NCBI GenBank assembly: GCA_963678215.1
Contig: OY782758.1
Coordinates: forward strand, 868,001 to 932,000
DNA: 64,000 nucleotides
Direction: 5' to 3'
Origin: Thiobius zoothamnicola
Lineage (GTDB): Bacteria; Pseudomonadota; Gammaproteobacteria; Chromatiales; Chromatiaceae
Positions 27,705-37,067 of the stretch are shown piece after piece; within the stretch, counting starts at the first letter, position 1, and every line of letters begins with the position of its first letter. The notes under the pieces are model-generated. The model was not told where the DNA came from and did no database searches. It worked only from the letters and a program-made list of their open reading frames with translations. A program made the translations under genes and the position numbers.

Positions 27705-28450
27705 TGTTGGATGCGCAGCGTAAAGCTTACCTTACCGCCATGGGCATTGAGACATGGCGGCTAAGGACACATCCAGATGCGCCAGTGGAAGAAAAGAAAC
27801 AACGGCTGTCTGATGAGAATCGGTCATCTCACCACTCAGCCAACCAAGCATCCAATACTGGCGACCCGCCAATGACCACGCAAGATAAGCCATTACCCGA
27901 CTGGTCTGAACTGATTGAAACCGTCAGCACATGCCGTCAATGCGCATTAAGCAAGACCCGTACACAAACCGTTTTTGGCGTCGGTAATCAACAGGCGGAT
28001 TTAATGATCGTAGGCGAAGCACCAGGCGGCGAGGAAGATCGTCAAGGCCAGCCTTTCGTCGGACGCGCCGGTCAACTGTTGACCGCCATGCTCAAAGCGA
28101 TTGGCTTAAGCCGCGAACAAGTCTATATCGCCAATGTATTGAAATGTCGCCCACCCGGAAACCGTGATCCCATGCCGCAAGAAGTCGAAGCCTGCCGCGC
28201 CTATCTTGACCGGCAAATCGCGCTGATCCAACCACGCTTGATTCTATCCGTCGGCGGCGTATCCGCTAAAAACTTATTACAAACCGATCAGCCAGTTGGA
28301 CGCTTACGTGGTAGAACCCATGAATATGCCGCTACAAGGACACCGCTGCTGGTGACCTACCATCCGGCCTATCTATTACGTCGCCCGGAAGAAAAAGCGA
28401 AAGTCTGGATGGATTTGCAGCAAGTGGTGCAACAACTCGCCATCCAATGA
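27704..28450 (+). CDS. Uracil-DNA glycosylase, family 4
   Basis: Removes uracil from DNA; iron-sulfur type. The 248-residue protein begins MLDAQRKAYLTAMGIETWRL, a common gammaproteobacterial extension of the family, and then the conserved core: CRQCALSKTRTQTVFGVG (two cluster cysteines), VGEAPGGEEDRQGQPFVG (active site), LKCRPPGNRDP (third Cys), EACRAYL (fourth Cys) and the VTYHPAYLLR loop near the end. The start overlaps leuA by one base; the pairing is likely convenience. Confidence 0.88.
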   Translation: MLDAQRKAYLTAMGIETWRLRTHPDAPVEEKKQRLSDENRSSHHSANQASNTGDPPMTTQDKPLPDWSELIETVSTCRQCALSKTRTQTVFGVGNQQADLMIVGEAPGGEEDRQGQPFVGRAGQLLTAMLKAIGLSREQVYIANVLKCRPPGNRDPMPQEVEACRAYLDRQIALIQPRLILSVGGVSAKNLLQTDQPVGRLRGRTHEYAATRTPLLVTYHPAYLLRRPEEKAKVWMDLQQVVQQLAIQ

Positions 28451-28700
28451 AACACCAAGCTATTCTGATGCGATTGTTAGATGCCTGATTCTCAATGAAG
28501 CCAATTTTGCACTCGTAATCAGCTTCTCACCATGTCGCACATCATACAGACGTTAAAAATCACCGCAAAATACGCATTGACTCAGTGTAAACTCAGCGCT
28601 TTGCTCAGCACGCCCTTAACGCCTCTGGCGCAAAAATCTTTTCCTGGAAGGTTGAGCGGCCATTTGTGACATTTCAATACGGAACGAAAATCCACCACTA
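28451..28700. other. Intergenic region before the iron permease
   Basis: No gene or RNA seen. TTGACT occurs near 28576 without a convincing -10 box. No clear Fur box could be read by eye. Confidence 0.3.
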
Positions 28701-30386
28701 ATGCCTTATTTCCCGCAACTCATGCAACGCAATTTACGTCGGCTTAATCAATGGCGCAACCTGGGGTTCTGGGGCCTGGGCACATTCATTATTGGCTGGT
28801 TGGTTGCGTCACCACTGCTCAGTATTTTGTACCTGACTTTGGGCGATAACCAGAACATCTGGTCACACCTGGTCTCCACGGTATTGGATGACTACATCAT
28901 CACCACTTTGTTACTCATGCTGGGCGTGGGTTCGGGCGCTTTCTTATTAGGCGTCTCCACCGCCTGGCTGGTGACATTATGCCGCTTTCCGGGGCGCGGC
29001 TGGTTTGAGTGGGCCTTATTATTGCCCTTGGCCATGCCTTCTTACATCATCGCTTTTGTGTATACCGATATCCTTGAATACGCAGGTCCGGTGCAAAGTC
29101 TGTTGCGCGATCTGTTTGGCTGGCAGAGTCCACGGGATTATTGGTTCCCGGAAATTCGTTCTTTGGGCGGCGCAATCAGCATGATGTCGCTGACTTTGTA
29201 TCCCTATGTTTATCTATTGGCGCGCGCGGCTTTTCTGGAGCAAAGCGTCTGCGTGATTGAAGTCAGCCGGACGCTGGGCAAAACCGCCTGGCAAAGTTTT
29301 TACAGCGTGGCTTTGCCTTTGGCACGTCCGGCAATTGTGATCGGCCTGAGCATGGTCTTGATGGAAACCCTCAACGATTTCGGCACGGTGGATTTTTTCG
29401 CTGTGAAAACCTTCACTGCCGGCATCTATGATGTGTGGTTGAACATGAATTCCATCGCTGGCGCAGCGCAGCTCGCCACCGTGTTGTTGACATTCGTCTT
29501 GGTGTTACTCGCCGCCGAACGCTATGCGCGCGGCGCGCGCGGTTATGCACATGCGACGAACCGCTATCGCGCATTACCAGGTTATACATTGGCAGGTTGG
29601 CGTAAAACCGGTGCTTTAGTGTTATGCCTGTTGCCCATTTTGCTGGGTTTTCTGTTGCCAGCCACCATATTGGCTTCCTATGCCTGGACGCACTACACGG
29701 AGACTCTGGAAGCGGATTTTTACAATTATCTGGGCAACAGCCTGATGCTATCCGGCATGGCCGCTTTGATCGCATTATCCATCGGTCTATTCATGGCGTA
29801 TGGCGTGCGTTTGTCCCAATCCCCCGTACTGCGCGCAGCCAGTCGCTTCGCTTCGATCGGCTACGCCATGCCAGGCGCTGTGCTGGCGGTCGGCATTATG
29901 GCATCCTTTGGCGCTCTGGATAATGGCCTGGATAGCTGGATGCGCGCCAATTTCGGCCTATCAACCGGATTGTTACTCAGCGGCAGTCTGGTCGCGGTCA
30001 CATTCGGCTACGTAGTGCGTTTTCTGGCACTCAGTTTTGGTTCGGCAGAAGCCAGCTTGAACAAAATCACCACATCAATGGAAGGCGCTGCGCGCACATT
30101 AGGGCAAAATACCTGGGGTACGCTCAGACGGCTGCATTTGCCTCTGATTCGCGGCAGCATTCTGGCGGCCATGCTGTTGGTCTTTGTGGACGGCATGAAA
30201 GAACTGCCGATGACCATTGTATTGCGTCCCTTCAATTTTGAAACCCTGGCCACTTTCGTACAACAATATGCCTCGGATGAAATGCTGGAAGAAGCGGCAC
30301 TGGCGGCGCTCACCATTGTCGCCACCGGCATCATACCGGTAATCTTGCTCAGTCTGGGCATACGCGGCTCGCGTCCAGGGCAGTGA
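28701..30386 (+). CDS. Ferric iron ABC transporter permease (FbpB/SfuB-like)
   Basis: Two-domain inner-membrane permease of 561 residues with about 12 helices, made of two tandem binding-protein-dependent permease domains. EAA loops are visible in both halves (EVSRTLGKTAWQSFYSVALP near residue 187 and EGAARTLGQNTWGTLRRLHL near 460). The type imports ferric iron from periplasmic FbpA. The ATPase gene follows, but no binding-protein gene is nearby. Confidence 0.87.
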   Translation: MPYFPQLMQRNLRRLNQWRNLGFWGLGTFIIGWLVASPLLSILYLTLGDNQNIWSHLVSTVLDDYIITTLLLMLGVGSGAFLLGVSTAWLVTLCRFPGRGWFEWALLLPLAMPSYIIAFVYTDILEYAGPVQSLLRDLFGWQSPRDYWFPEIRSLGGAISMMSLTLYPYVYLLARAAFLEQSVCVIEVSRTLGKTAWQSFYSVALPLARPAIVIGLSMVLMETLNDFGTVDFFAVKTFTAGIYDVWLNMNSIAGAAQLATVLLTFVLVLLAAERYARGARGYAHATNRYRALPGYTLAGWRKTGALVLCLLPILLGFLLPATILASYAWTHYTETLEADFYNYLGNSLMLSGMAALIALSIGLFMAYGVRLSQSPVLRAASRFASIGYAMPGAVLAVGIMASFGALDNGLDSWMRANFGLSTGLLLSGSLVAVTFGYVVRFLALSFGSAEASLNKITTSMEGAARTLGQNTWGTLRRLHLPLIRGSILAAMLLVFVDGMKELPMTIVLRPFNFETLATFVQQYASDEMLEEAALAALTIVATGIIPVILLSLGIRGSRPGQ

Positions 30387-30495
30387 GGGTTTCTCCGCTG
30401 CTTGCTGAAAATCGCGCAGCGGCGCGTCTCATTCGCTTCACCATGCTACTCTGCCCACTTTATCTCTGAACGCTTCGCAGATAACACCCCATCTT

Positions 30496-31545
30496 ATGAC
30501 TTTACTTAACATGGATCATGTCCGACACCGCTTCAATGGCCCTGAAGTCGTACGCGGCGTCAGTCTGGCATTGCATGCCGGCGAATTTTTGTGCCTGTTA
30601 GGCCCCTCAGGTTGCGGTAAAACCACTTTGCTACGTTTGGCGGCAGGCTTGGAGCAAGTGCAGCAAGGCACGATATCACTGGCTAACCAAATCGTCGGCG
30701 ACGCCAACGGACGCCATGTCCCTCCGGAAAAACGCCGGGTCGGCCTGATGTTTCAGGACTTTGCTTTATTTCCACATTTAACCGTGCGGCAGAATATCTG
30801 CTTCGGCGTCACCAAAATGACGCCTGAATGCGACCAATGGATTAAACAGACGACCGAACGCATGGGCATCGCCGAATTGATGGGCGCTTATCCTCACACT
30901 TTATCCGGTGGCCAACAACAACGGGTTGCTCTGGTACGCGCATTAGCGCCGAACCCGCGCGCCTTACTGTTAGACGAGCCTTTCTCCGGTCTGGATGTCA
31001 CCCGCCGGGCTTCGGTTCGTGAAGAAACCTTAGCCTTGGTACAGGACACCGGGATTGCTGCGATGATGGTGACGCACGATCCTGAAGAAGCCATGTTCAT
31101 GTCAGACCGTATTCTGGTCATGCATGAGGGCCTGATCGTGCAGGCAGGCAGTCCGGCGGAAACCTACTTTACTCCAGCCAACGCCTATGTCGCTGGTTTG
31201 TTCGGTCCGGTGAACCGCCTATATCACACCGTGGCCCAACGCAAAGTGGAAACGCCATTAGGCGTTTTCGCCGCCGACGGCATAGCGGATGGTGATCAAG
31301 CTGAAATATTGATCCGCCCTGAGGGCATTTTAATCGAAGAAAATCAGCGCCAAACCGGATGCAGCGTCAAGGTGCTCAATGCCCGTTTGCTTGGCAACAC
31401 CAGCCATTTACGCCTAGCCGCTGAGTGCGGCTCAGCCGGCGTGATAGAGATACAGGCGCGTGTTCCCGGCGTCTTTTTACCGGATCGCGGTCATTACGTG
31501 AATATTCGGGTAGACGCCGAAAAGGCGTTTGTTTTCCCCACCTGA
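30496..31545 (+). CDS. Ferric iron ABC transporter ATP-binding protein (FbpC-like)
   Basis: ATPase of 349 residues for the preceding permease. Walker A is GPSGCGKTT, signature LSGGQQQRVAL, Walker B LLLDEPFSGLD, switch His in MVTHDPEEA. A C-terminal TOBE-like domain with EILIRPEGILIEEN follows. This CUT/Fbp layout with a two-domain permease points to iron; sulfate, thiamine or phosphonate is less likely. The 110-base gap still allows one transcript. Confidence 0.85.
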   Translation: MTLLNMDHVRHRFNGPEVVRGVSLALHAGEFLCLLGPSGCGKTTLLRLAAGLEQVQQGTISLANQIVGDANGRHVPPEKRRVGLMFQDFALFPHLTVRQNICFGVTKMTPECDQWIKQTTERMGIAELMGAYPHTLSGGQQQRVALVRALAPNPRALLLDEPFSGLDVTRRASVREETLALVQDTGIAAMMVTHDPEEAMFMSDRILVMHEGLIVQAGSPAETYFTPANAYVAGLFGPVNRLYHTVAQRKVETPLGVFAADGIADGDQAEILIRPEGILIEENQRQTGCSVKVLNARLLGNTSHLRLAAECGSAGVIEIQARVPGVFLPDRGHYVNIRVDAEKAFVFPT

Positions 31546-31584
31546 GAAATCCACCTTTTGTGGCTATATTATCTTTCCAGCGCA

Positions 31585-31613
31585 TAAAAAAGGCGGATGC
31601 TTGCACATCCGCC
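31585..31613 (-). terminator. Rho-independent terminator after amtB
   Basis: On the minus strand GGCGGATG and CATCCGCC form an 8 bp stem with a 6-base loop, followed by six T. It lies about 140 bases after the amtB stop and fits that operon's end. It may also slow fbpC transcription from the other side. Confidence 0.75.
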
Positions 31614-31749
31614 AACCACACTTTCCTGCGGGAGAATCTCAGTTGAGAAAGCCCAACCAATATTGAAACTCACTCAGGTGGATGCGAGACAATGAGCATT
31701 CCCAAAATGCCTTTTTAACACCATATCGCACCACCTAGCATTTCAACAA

Positions 31750-33018
31750 CTAACGAGTGGTGAACTCGGGATAAGCCTCCATTCCACACTCCGCCAAATC
31801 CGCGCCTTCATATTCCTGTTCTTCACCAATCCTGATACCCATCACCATTTTGATCAAGAACCAAACAATGAAGCTGGTCACGAACACCCAAACGAAAATA
31901 GTCGCAGCACCAACCAACTGACCTGAGAAGCTGGCATCACCATTCGTCAACGGCACAGCCAACAAGCCCCAAAGTCCGACCACGCCATGCACCGAAATCG
32001 CGCCGACCGGGTCATCAATTTTCAATTTATCGAAGAAAGTGATGGAGAGCACCACCAACAAACCACCTGCCGCGCCAATCAATGTGGCGACCAAAGCGCT
32101 TGGTGTATCAGGACCCGCCGTGATCGCCACCAAGCCAGCCAGCGCACCATTTAACGCCATCGTCAAATCCGCTTTACCAAACATCAAACGCGCCAGAATC
32201 AAGGCCGCGACCAAACCACCAGCCGCCGCCGCATTCGTATTCAGAAACACCATAGCGACCGAATTCGCGCTGGTGACATCTCCCAACTTCAAGACGGATC
32301 CACCATTAAAACCAAACCAACCCATCCACAAGATGAAAGTACCCAATGTCGCCAATGGCAGGTTCGCGCCAGGAATCGGGTGAATTTGGCCATTCGCGCC
32401 ATATTTTCCTTTACGTGGGCCAAGCAATATCACGCCAGCCAATGCCGCCGCTGCACCCGCCATATGCACGATGCCAGAACCGGCGAAATCCAAAAAGCCG
32501 AAATCATCACCCAGACTATATAAACCAAACACGGCTTCGCCGCCCCAGGTCCAGGATCCTTCCATCGGATAAATGAAACCGGTCATCACAACAGCGAACA
32601 AGAGAAAAGACCACAATTTCATGCGTTCGGCCACAGCGCCGGAAACAATTGACATGGCCGTGGCGACAAACACCACCTGGAAAAAGAAGTCTGCTGCAGT
32701 CGAATAAACCGAGTCGCCGCCAAATCCATTCTCTGCGGAGCTTTGCAGCGCGCTTTCAACCAGTTGGTCATCCCCTGCGATACCGCTTAACAAATAATCT
32801 CCACCGTACATAATGGCATAGCCGCAAATCATATACATGATGCAGGATACCGCAAACAGGGCGACATTCTTGGTTAAGATCTCTGTCGTATTTTTGGCGC
32901 GCACCAAACCCGCTTCCAACATGGAGAAGCCAGCCGCCATCCACATCACCAATGCGCCGCACACCAGAAAATAAAAGGTGTCGAGCGCATACTGGAGTTC
33001 AAAAATGTTGTTTTCCAT
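31750..33018 (-). CDS. amtB: Ammonium transporter AmtB
   Basis: Trimeric ammonium channel of 422 residues with about 11 helices. Family landmarks: FYFLVCGALVMWMAAGFSML near residue 16, GSGIVHMAGAAAALAG near 180 (the first twin histidine), WFGFNGGS near 232, and the second histidine region near ISVHGVVGLWG at 345. It follows glnK by about 95 bases, the standard pairing in which the PII protein blocks the channel when nitrogen is ample. Confidence 0.96.
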   Translation of the reverse strand: MENNIFELQYALDTFYFLVCGALVMWMAAGFSMLEAGLVRAKNTTEILTKNVALFAVSCIMYMICGYAIMYGGDYLLSGIAGDDQLVESALQSSAENGFGGDSVYSTAADFFFQVVFVATAMSIVSGAVAERMKLWSFLLFAVVMTGFIYPMEGSWTWGGEAVFGLYSLGDDFGFLDFAGSGIVHMAGAAAALAGVILLGPRKGKYGANGQIHPIPGANLPLATLGTFILWMGWFGFNGGSVLKLGDVTSANSVAMVFLNTNAAAAGGLVAALILARLMFGKADLTMALNGALAGLVAITAGPDTPSALVATLIGAAGGLLVVLSITFFDKLKIDDPVGAISVHGVVGLWGLLAVPLTNGDASFSGQLVGAATIFVWVFVTSFIVWFLIKMVMGIRIGEEQEYEGADLAECGMEAYPEFTTR

Positions 33019-33113
33019 GATATTGACCTCAATAAATCAGGCATATTTCATCATTTGGATTGGGTGTTTACGCCTCCGCATAACGAAGGGCGATACCACC
33101 CATCGTTAAAAAA

Positions 33114-33452
33114 TCAAAGCGCCTCCACGCCCGTTTCACCCGTACGAATGCGCACGACCTCCGTCAAGTCGTACACAAAAATCTTCCCATCACCGATCTT
33201 GCCGGTTTGCGCGGCGCGCGTGATGGCTTCAATGGCACTGTCCATTTGCGCATCGTCAATCGCAATTTCCATTTTGATCTTCGGCAGAAAATCAACCACA
33301 TATTCAGCGCCGCGATACAATTCCGTATGACCTTTCTGACGGCCAAATCCTTTCACTTCGGTCACGGTGACGCCGCTGACGCCAATTTCAGACAATGCCT
33401 CGCGCACATCATCCAATTTAAATGGTTTGATAATCGCGGCTATTAATTTCAT
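33114..33452 (-). CDS. glnK: Nitrogen regulatory protein PII (GlnK)
   Basis: Small trimeric signal protein of 112 residues. It begins MKLIAAIIKPFKLDDVREAL, carries the uridylylation residue Tyr51 in the T loop (GHTELYRGAEYVVDF), and ends with GDGKIFVYDLTEVVRIRTGE. Its place just before amtB marks it as GlnK and not GlnB. Confidence 0.95.
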   Translation of the reverse strand: MKLIAAIIKPFKLDDVREALSEIGVSGVTVTEVKGFGRQKGHTELYRGAEYVVDFLPKIKMEIAIDDAQMDSAIEAITRAAQTGKIGDGKIFVYDLTEVVRIRTGETGVEAL

Positions 33453-33544
33453 GATGAATATCCCCTTGCAAAATCCAGCGGCTATCCAACCACCGGTTTG
33501 TGATAAATGGTGAAAATTGGTTCAGCTAACCCATGCCGGAAAAA

Positions 33545-34225
33545 TCAGAAGTGCTTACCCCAGGTAATAAACACAATAGGATCCTCATCACCGCTTTCCT
33601 GATCGGCTTTCGAGATCGAGAAAGTCACATCGCCAAAATCACCCGCGCTCTTGGTCACATCCAACTGCATATGATTGTAGGAAGTATCCGTTCCAGCCAC
33701 GCCATCATCCGCGAAGTCGTAGTAACCAACCATGCCACCCATACTCCATTCGTCAGACAACTCAAAACTGGCGGAGACCGAATAATGAAGATCGCCTTCG
33801 ATAAAAGTCTGGTTAGCCGCTTCCGTATCATCCGTATCCGCCGCGACGGTATAGCTTATGCCTGCGGAAAACATCTCATAGCTGACAGAACCATATAGCT
33901 CAGTGAAATCCGCATCTGGATTCGCGCTGGGATAGGCATAATAAATAACGCCCAGGTCATAACCAAAATCACCGATTTCCCCGGCGTAACCACCATACAA
34001 ATCGACTTCTTCACCATTACTGATATTGGATGCCCAAGCACCCAGATAAAAACCACTATCCAACGCATAATCAACACCGCCCTGAACAGCAGCACCGCTA
34101 TTCGACTGAGTCACTCCACGCCAGACGTAATTGCTCGTGGCACTCATATTTGCGGTGACCTCGGCATGCGCTAATGAAACAGCGCCACAAAACGCCAAAC
34201 CAGTCAGTAATGCATTCACTTTCAT
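33545..34225 (-). CDS. TorF-family outer-membrane porin
   Basis: Predicted outer-membrane beta-barrel of 226 residues. A signal peptide (MKVNALLTGLAFCGAVSLAHA) is followed by EVTANMSATSNYVWRGVTQS, the family hallmark, and alternating strands ending in Phe (ITWGKHF). The ATG at 34225 has GGAGA upstream; the frame opens 14 codons earlier. It leads the glnK-amtB group and sits behind a sigma-54 promoter, so it should be made under nitrogen limitation. The solute is unknown. Confidence 0.82.
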   Translation of the reverse strand: MKVNALLTGLAFCGAVSLAHAEVTANMSATSNYVWRGVTQSNSGAAVQGGVDYALDSGFYLGAWASNISNGEEVDLYGGYAGEIGDFGYDLGVIYYAYPSANPDADFTELYGSVSYEMFSAGISYTVAADTDDTEAANQTFIEGDLHYSVSASFELSDEWSMGGMVGYYDFADDGVAGTDTSYNHMQLDVTKSAGDFGDVTFSISKADQESGDEDPIVFITWGKHF

Positions 34226-34265
34226 TAAATTCTCCAAGCGGATACGGAATCTTTCCGCCATCCCC

Positions 34266-34282
34266 ATGCATGACTCATGCCA
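34266..34282 (-). promoter_or_regulatory. Sigma-54 promoter of the porin-glnK-amtB operon
   Basis: Minus strand reads TGGCATGAGTCATGCAT: the -24 GG and -12 GC are exactly 10 bases apart, and the match to TGGCAYG-N4-WTGCA is close. Transcription would begin near 34256, about 30 bases before the porin ATG. Confidence 0.75.
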
Positions 34283-34352
34283 ACACTTAATTCACCGGTT
34301 AAGTACCCGTATTTAGCTTGCTTAGCCGTTCAAAAAGCCAATCGTTGTTCAA

Positions 34353-34382
34353 TGCAAAACGCTGATGCACCAGACAAGTGCA
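34353..34382. promoter_or_regulatory. NtrC-type enhancer sites
   Basis: TGCACCAGACAAGTGCA (34366-34382) matches the NtrC pattern TGCACC-N5-GGTGCA except for one base. A weaker copy, TGCA-N9-TGCA (34353-34369), overlaps it. The centre is about 118 bases upstream of the predicted sigma-54 start, a normal enhancer distance. Confidence 0.65.
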
Positions 34383-34659
34383 AACCCAGATTTCAATCAC
34401 CTTAACAACGTGGCACGAATGAACAGATCAATGACTTATTGCGGTGTTACTTCCCCAAGGGAACTGATTGCCAGATATCAGATTAGGCGCTGGATGAGGT
34501 GGTATTGAATATTCAGAAGAGATGAATGTGGAACAAAAAGAGAACAATTGGAAGGGGCTTTCGCGCGGTTAATTGGATCCCAACTTGCGGGAAAAGAGAG
34601 ATTTTCTGATGGAAAAGAACCCGTTAAATTAAACAGACGGGCGTGCCATGTGCAAAAGG

Positions 34660-34857
34660 TCAGTATTGGCGCAGAACCTCCACACGCTCTTTGGCGAAGA
34701 GTTCAATATCCGCCCAGCCATCGCATCCCGCACTCATGCCACACAGTGTGACCAACAAAATTTCACTGAGCGAATACAACTGACGGCGTTCTACTCGTGG
34801 ACCATCGATTTGTTCGAAAATGGCTGCAAAGGAACTCAGGTTATGGTCTGTATTCAC
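34660..34857 (-). pseudogene. ISAs1-family transposase remnant
   Basis: Only the N-terminal associated domain remains (65 residues): FEQIDGPRVERRQLYSLSEI, then LVTLCGMSAGCDGWADIELF, then AKERVEVLRQY. The DDE catalytic part is missing and sequence after the stop shows no continuation. Remaining bases between 34400 and 35024 hold no other gene that I can support. Confidence 0.75.
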
Positions 34858-35024
34858 TCAACGATTCCCAGACAAAAAAACAACGCCCGGAAATCTTACC
34901 TATCTCTTTGAATACAATAGAAATCTTGATGAGATGACCCTGATTTATCGGTTATCCACCAACGACAGAAGCAAATAACGTGTCATCATGAAAGCGTAAC
35001 AGCCTCATGAGGACACACTCCAAA

Positions 35025-35798
35025 CTAGCCCGTGATATGGTAACCAGAATCCACATACAGCACATCGCCAGTAATACCTGAAGCCAAGTCAGAACATAAA
35101 AATGCCGTGGCATTACCAACTTGGTCAATGGTGACATTACGACGCAATGGGGTTTTCTTTTCCGCCTCAGCCAACATTTCACGAAAACCAGAAATGCCTG
35201 AAGCCGCCAATGTACGAATCGGCCCCGCAGATACAGCATTCACCCGGATGCCATCCGGCCCCATACTATCAGCCAGATAACGTACATTCGCTTCCAATGA
35301 GGCTTTGGCAACCCCCATCACATTATAATTCGGGACAGTTTTGACAGCTCCCAAATAGGTCATGGCCACAATAGAAGCATCCTCGCGGCTTTGCATCATC
35401 GGGCGTGCTGCTTTGGCCAGGGCGGCCAAACTGTAGGAGCTAATATCATGGGCAACCCGAAAACCCTCTCGGGTCACAGCATCCACGTAATCACCCTCGA
35501 GCTGATCCCGCGGTGCAAAACCTACTGAATGAATCAGACAATCCAGTCCGTCCCATTGCGCACCCAATTCAGCAAATACCTGGGTGATTTCATCATCTTT
35601 GGTCACATCCAGAGGCATCACCAGATCAGAGCCAAACTCCTTGGCGAAGCCTTCTACGCGACTTTTCAACTTTTCCCCTTGATAAGTGAAAGCGAGTGAT
35701 GCGCCCTCACGATACATCGCAGACGCAATACCATAAGCAATCGAACGATTACTCGCCACACCAACAATCAGGGCGCGTTTATTGGCAAGAAAACCCAT
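35025..35798 (-). CDS. fabI: Enoyl-[acyl-carrier-protein] reductase (NADH)
   Basis: Last step of each fatty acid elongation round. The 257 residues follow E. coli FabI closely: GVASNRSIAYGIA near residue 13, HSVGFAPRDQLEGDY near 90, and the catalytic Tyr148, Tyr158 and Lys165 in YLGAVKTVPNYNVMGVAK. Gly93, whose change confers triclosan resistance in E. coli, is unaltered. It stands alone, with an ISAs1 remnant downstream. Confidence 0.96.
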   Translation of the reverse strand: MGFLANKRALIVGVASNRSIAYGIASAMYREGASLAFTYQGEKLKSRVEGFAKEFGSDLVMPLDVTKDDEITQVFAELGAQWDGLDCLIHSVGFAPRDQLEGDYVDAVTREGFRVAHDISSYSLAALAKAARPMMQSREDASIVAMTYLGAVKTVPNYNVMGVAKASLEANVRYLADSMGPDGIRVNAVSAGPIRTLAASGISGFREMLAEAEKKTPLRRNVTIDQVGNATAFLCSDLASGITGDVLYVDSGYHITG

Positions 35799-35960
35799 AT
35801 GATAATCCTTGTTTTAATAATAAAGATAAGGCAGCCCACTAAAGCTTGCCACGATAAAAACCCATTTATCAACGGTATAGCACGATCAAGACATCATCAG
35901 TCGTCAGGCGAGGAAGCACCGGGCAAAAAAACAATTTTTAGGGGCCTCTCGCCCAAGATA

Positions 35961-36362
35961 CTATGGATTTTGCCAGAACCAATACAGATCAGCATACCTC
36001 TTCTGCGTATACCTTAATTGACAACGACTCAGATAATCGCCGTAAGCGCGACCTGACAATGCCTCAAATGATTCATATTGACAGGCCAGATCACGGAATT
36101 TCCACCAAGCGGATTGGGACGCTACCAACAACCGCGCTTTTTTATAGGGCGCCGACCAATTCAAGCTATCATCTTCAGCTTGTGCGCTCAAAGTCAGTTG
36201 ATCCACCAACTGTCGCAGCTTGCGTTCTTCCTGCTGTAGCAGGTTCACTAGGCAATCCGTCATCTGTTGCTGATTTTTCGCCGACGGACAAACTGGTTCA
36301 TCCGCCACGCTGACACTATGCCACAGCCATAACACAATAAAGCATGCCAACCTTGATCGCAC
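35961..36362 (-). CDS. LprI-like exported protein (DUF1311), candidate lysozyme inhibitor
   Basis: Small periplasmic protein of 133 residues with a signal peptide (MRSRLACFIVLWLWHSVSVA, cut near residue 20). The mature part has the LprI/DUF1311 pattern: CPSAKNQQQMTDCLVNLLQQ, then helical repeats, WWKFRDLACQYES and a last Cys near residue 116. LprI of Mycobacterium inhibits lysozyme. It starts 15 bases after a predicted lysozyme gene, so an immunity role is plausible; that is inference from position and family. Confidence 0.7.
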   Translation of the reverse strand: MRSRLACFIVLWLWHSVSVADEPVCPSAKNQQQMTDCLVNLLQQEERKLRQLVDQLTLSAQAEDDSLNWSAPYKKARLLVASQSAWWKFRDLACQYESFEALSGRAYGDYLSRCQLRYTQKRYADLYWFWQNP

Positions 36363-36377
36363 CGCGAGACTCCTCCG

Positions 36378-37004
36378 CTATTGCACGTTGGTCAAATACT
36401 GGCAGCGTCGATCAAAGCGATCTTGAGGCACTTGCGACCATTTCGCACGATCACATAATACCGATTTGAACGCAGCCAAATCATTATTGGCGATATGGCG
36501 CTGAATCAGCTTGCGCGAAGCAGGCGTATAGTCGCCGCGGAAACGCAGATCAATGGTCACATCACGAATGGCATAGTGCATGGCGTCAATATCCGCCGCG
36601 CCGTAGGCCGCCACGACATCCGGTTTTTCACAAAGACGCTTCACATCCCGTTTGATTTCCGCATAAGAAATCGCGAACAACTTCTCCTGTTGTGCCAGTG
36701 TGATCGTCACCTCATGCAAATCCTGCTCGGCAAGGTATTGGGTTGCATCATCCCCGGATTTTCCCGAGGCACCCGCAAATTTCTCAGCCAATTGCCGGTC
36801 AACGCCCGCTTGAATCAAATCTTCAGTAATTTTCGCCGCGCTTTTCAACTTCATATCATAACCACGACCAATGGTGAGGCCGGACCAAGATCCGGGCACA
36901 TGCGGCTTACAACTGAAATACTGGCTATCTGGATTATCATTACCTTCTGCGTCATAGGTAAGCTGACCTTCCATCTCACCCGCCGGTCTATTTGATACAC
37001 TCAT
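36378..37004 (-). CDS. Pesticin-like lysozyme (putative antibacterial effector)
   Basis: Predicted muramidase of 208 residues resembling the pesticin/T4-lysozyme fold. The key block SGLTIGRGYD (residues 41-50) supplies Thr44 and Asp50, and Glu20 in TYDAEGN sits 24 residues before the Thr. This spacing matches the pesticin Glu-Thr-Asp triad as I recall it. There is no signal peptide, so export would need another route such as a type VI system, or lysis. GGGGGA lies 5 bases before the chosen ATG. It is directly followed by a secreted LprI-like gene. Confidence 0.68.
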   Translation of the reverse strand: MSVSNRPAGEMEGQLTYDAEGNDNPDSQYFSCKPHVPGSWSGLTIGRGYDMKLKSAAKITEDLIQAGVDRQLAEKFAGASGKSGDDATQYLAEQDLHEVTITLAQQEKLFAISYAEIKRDVKRLCEKPDVVAAYGAADIDAMHYAIRDVTIDLRFRGDYTPASRKLIQRHIANNDLAAFKSVLCDRAKWSQVPQDRFDRRCQYLTNVQ

Positions 37005-37067
37005 CGGATTCCCCCTATAAGATTGCACTCACGACCACTCAACCTAAATAAAGCGGCCCACCACTCT

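Noticed and set aside
34321..34360. A second sigma-54-like box in the porin upstream region
   Set aside because: Candidate GG/GC pairs there had 14-base or 8-base spacing, not the required 10.
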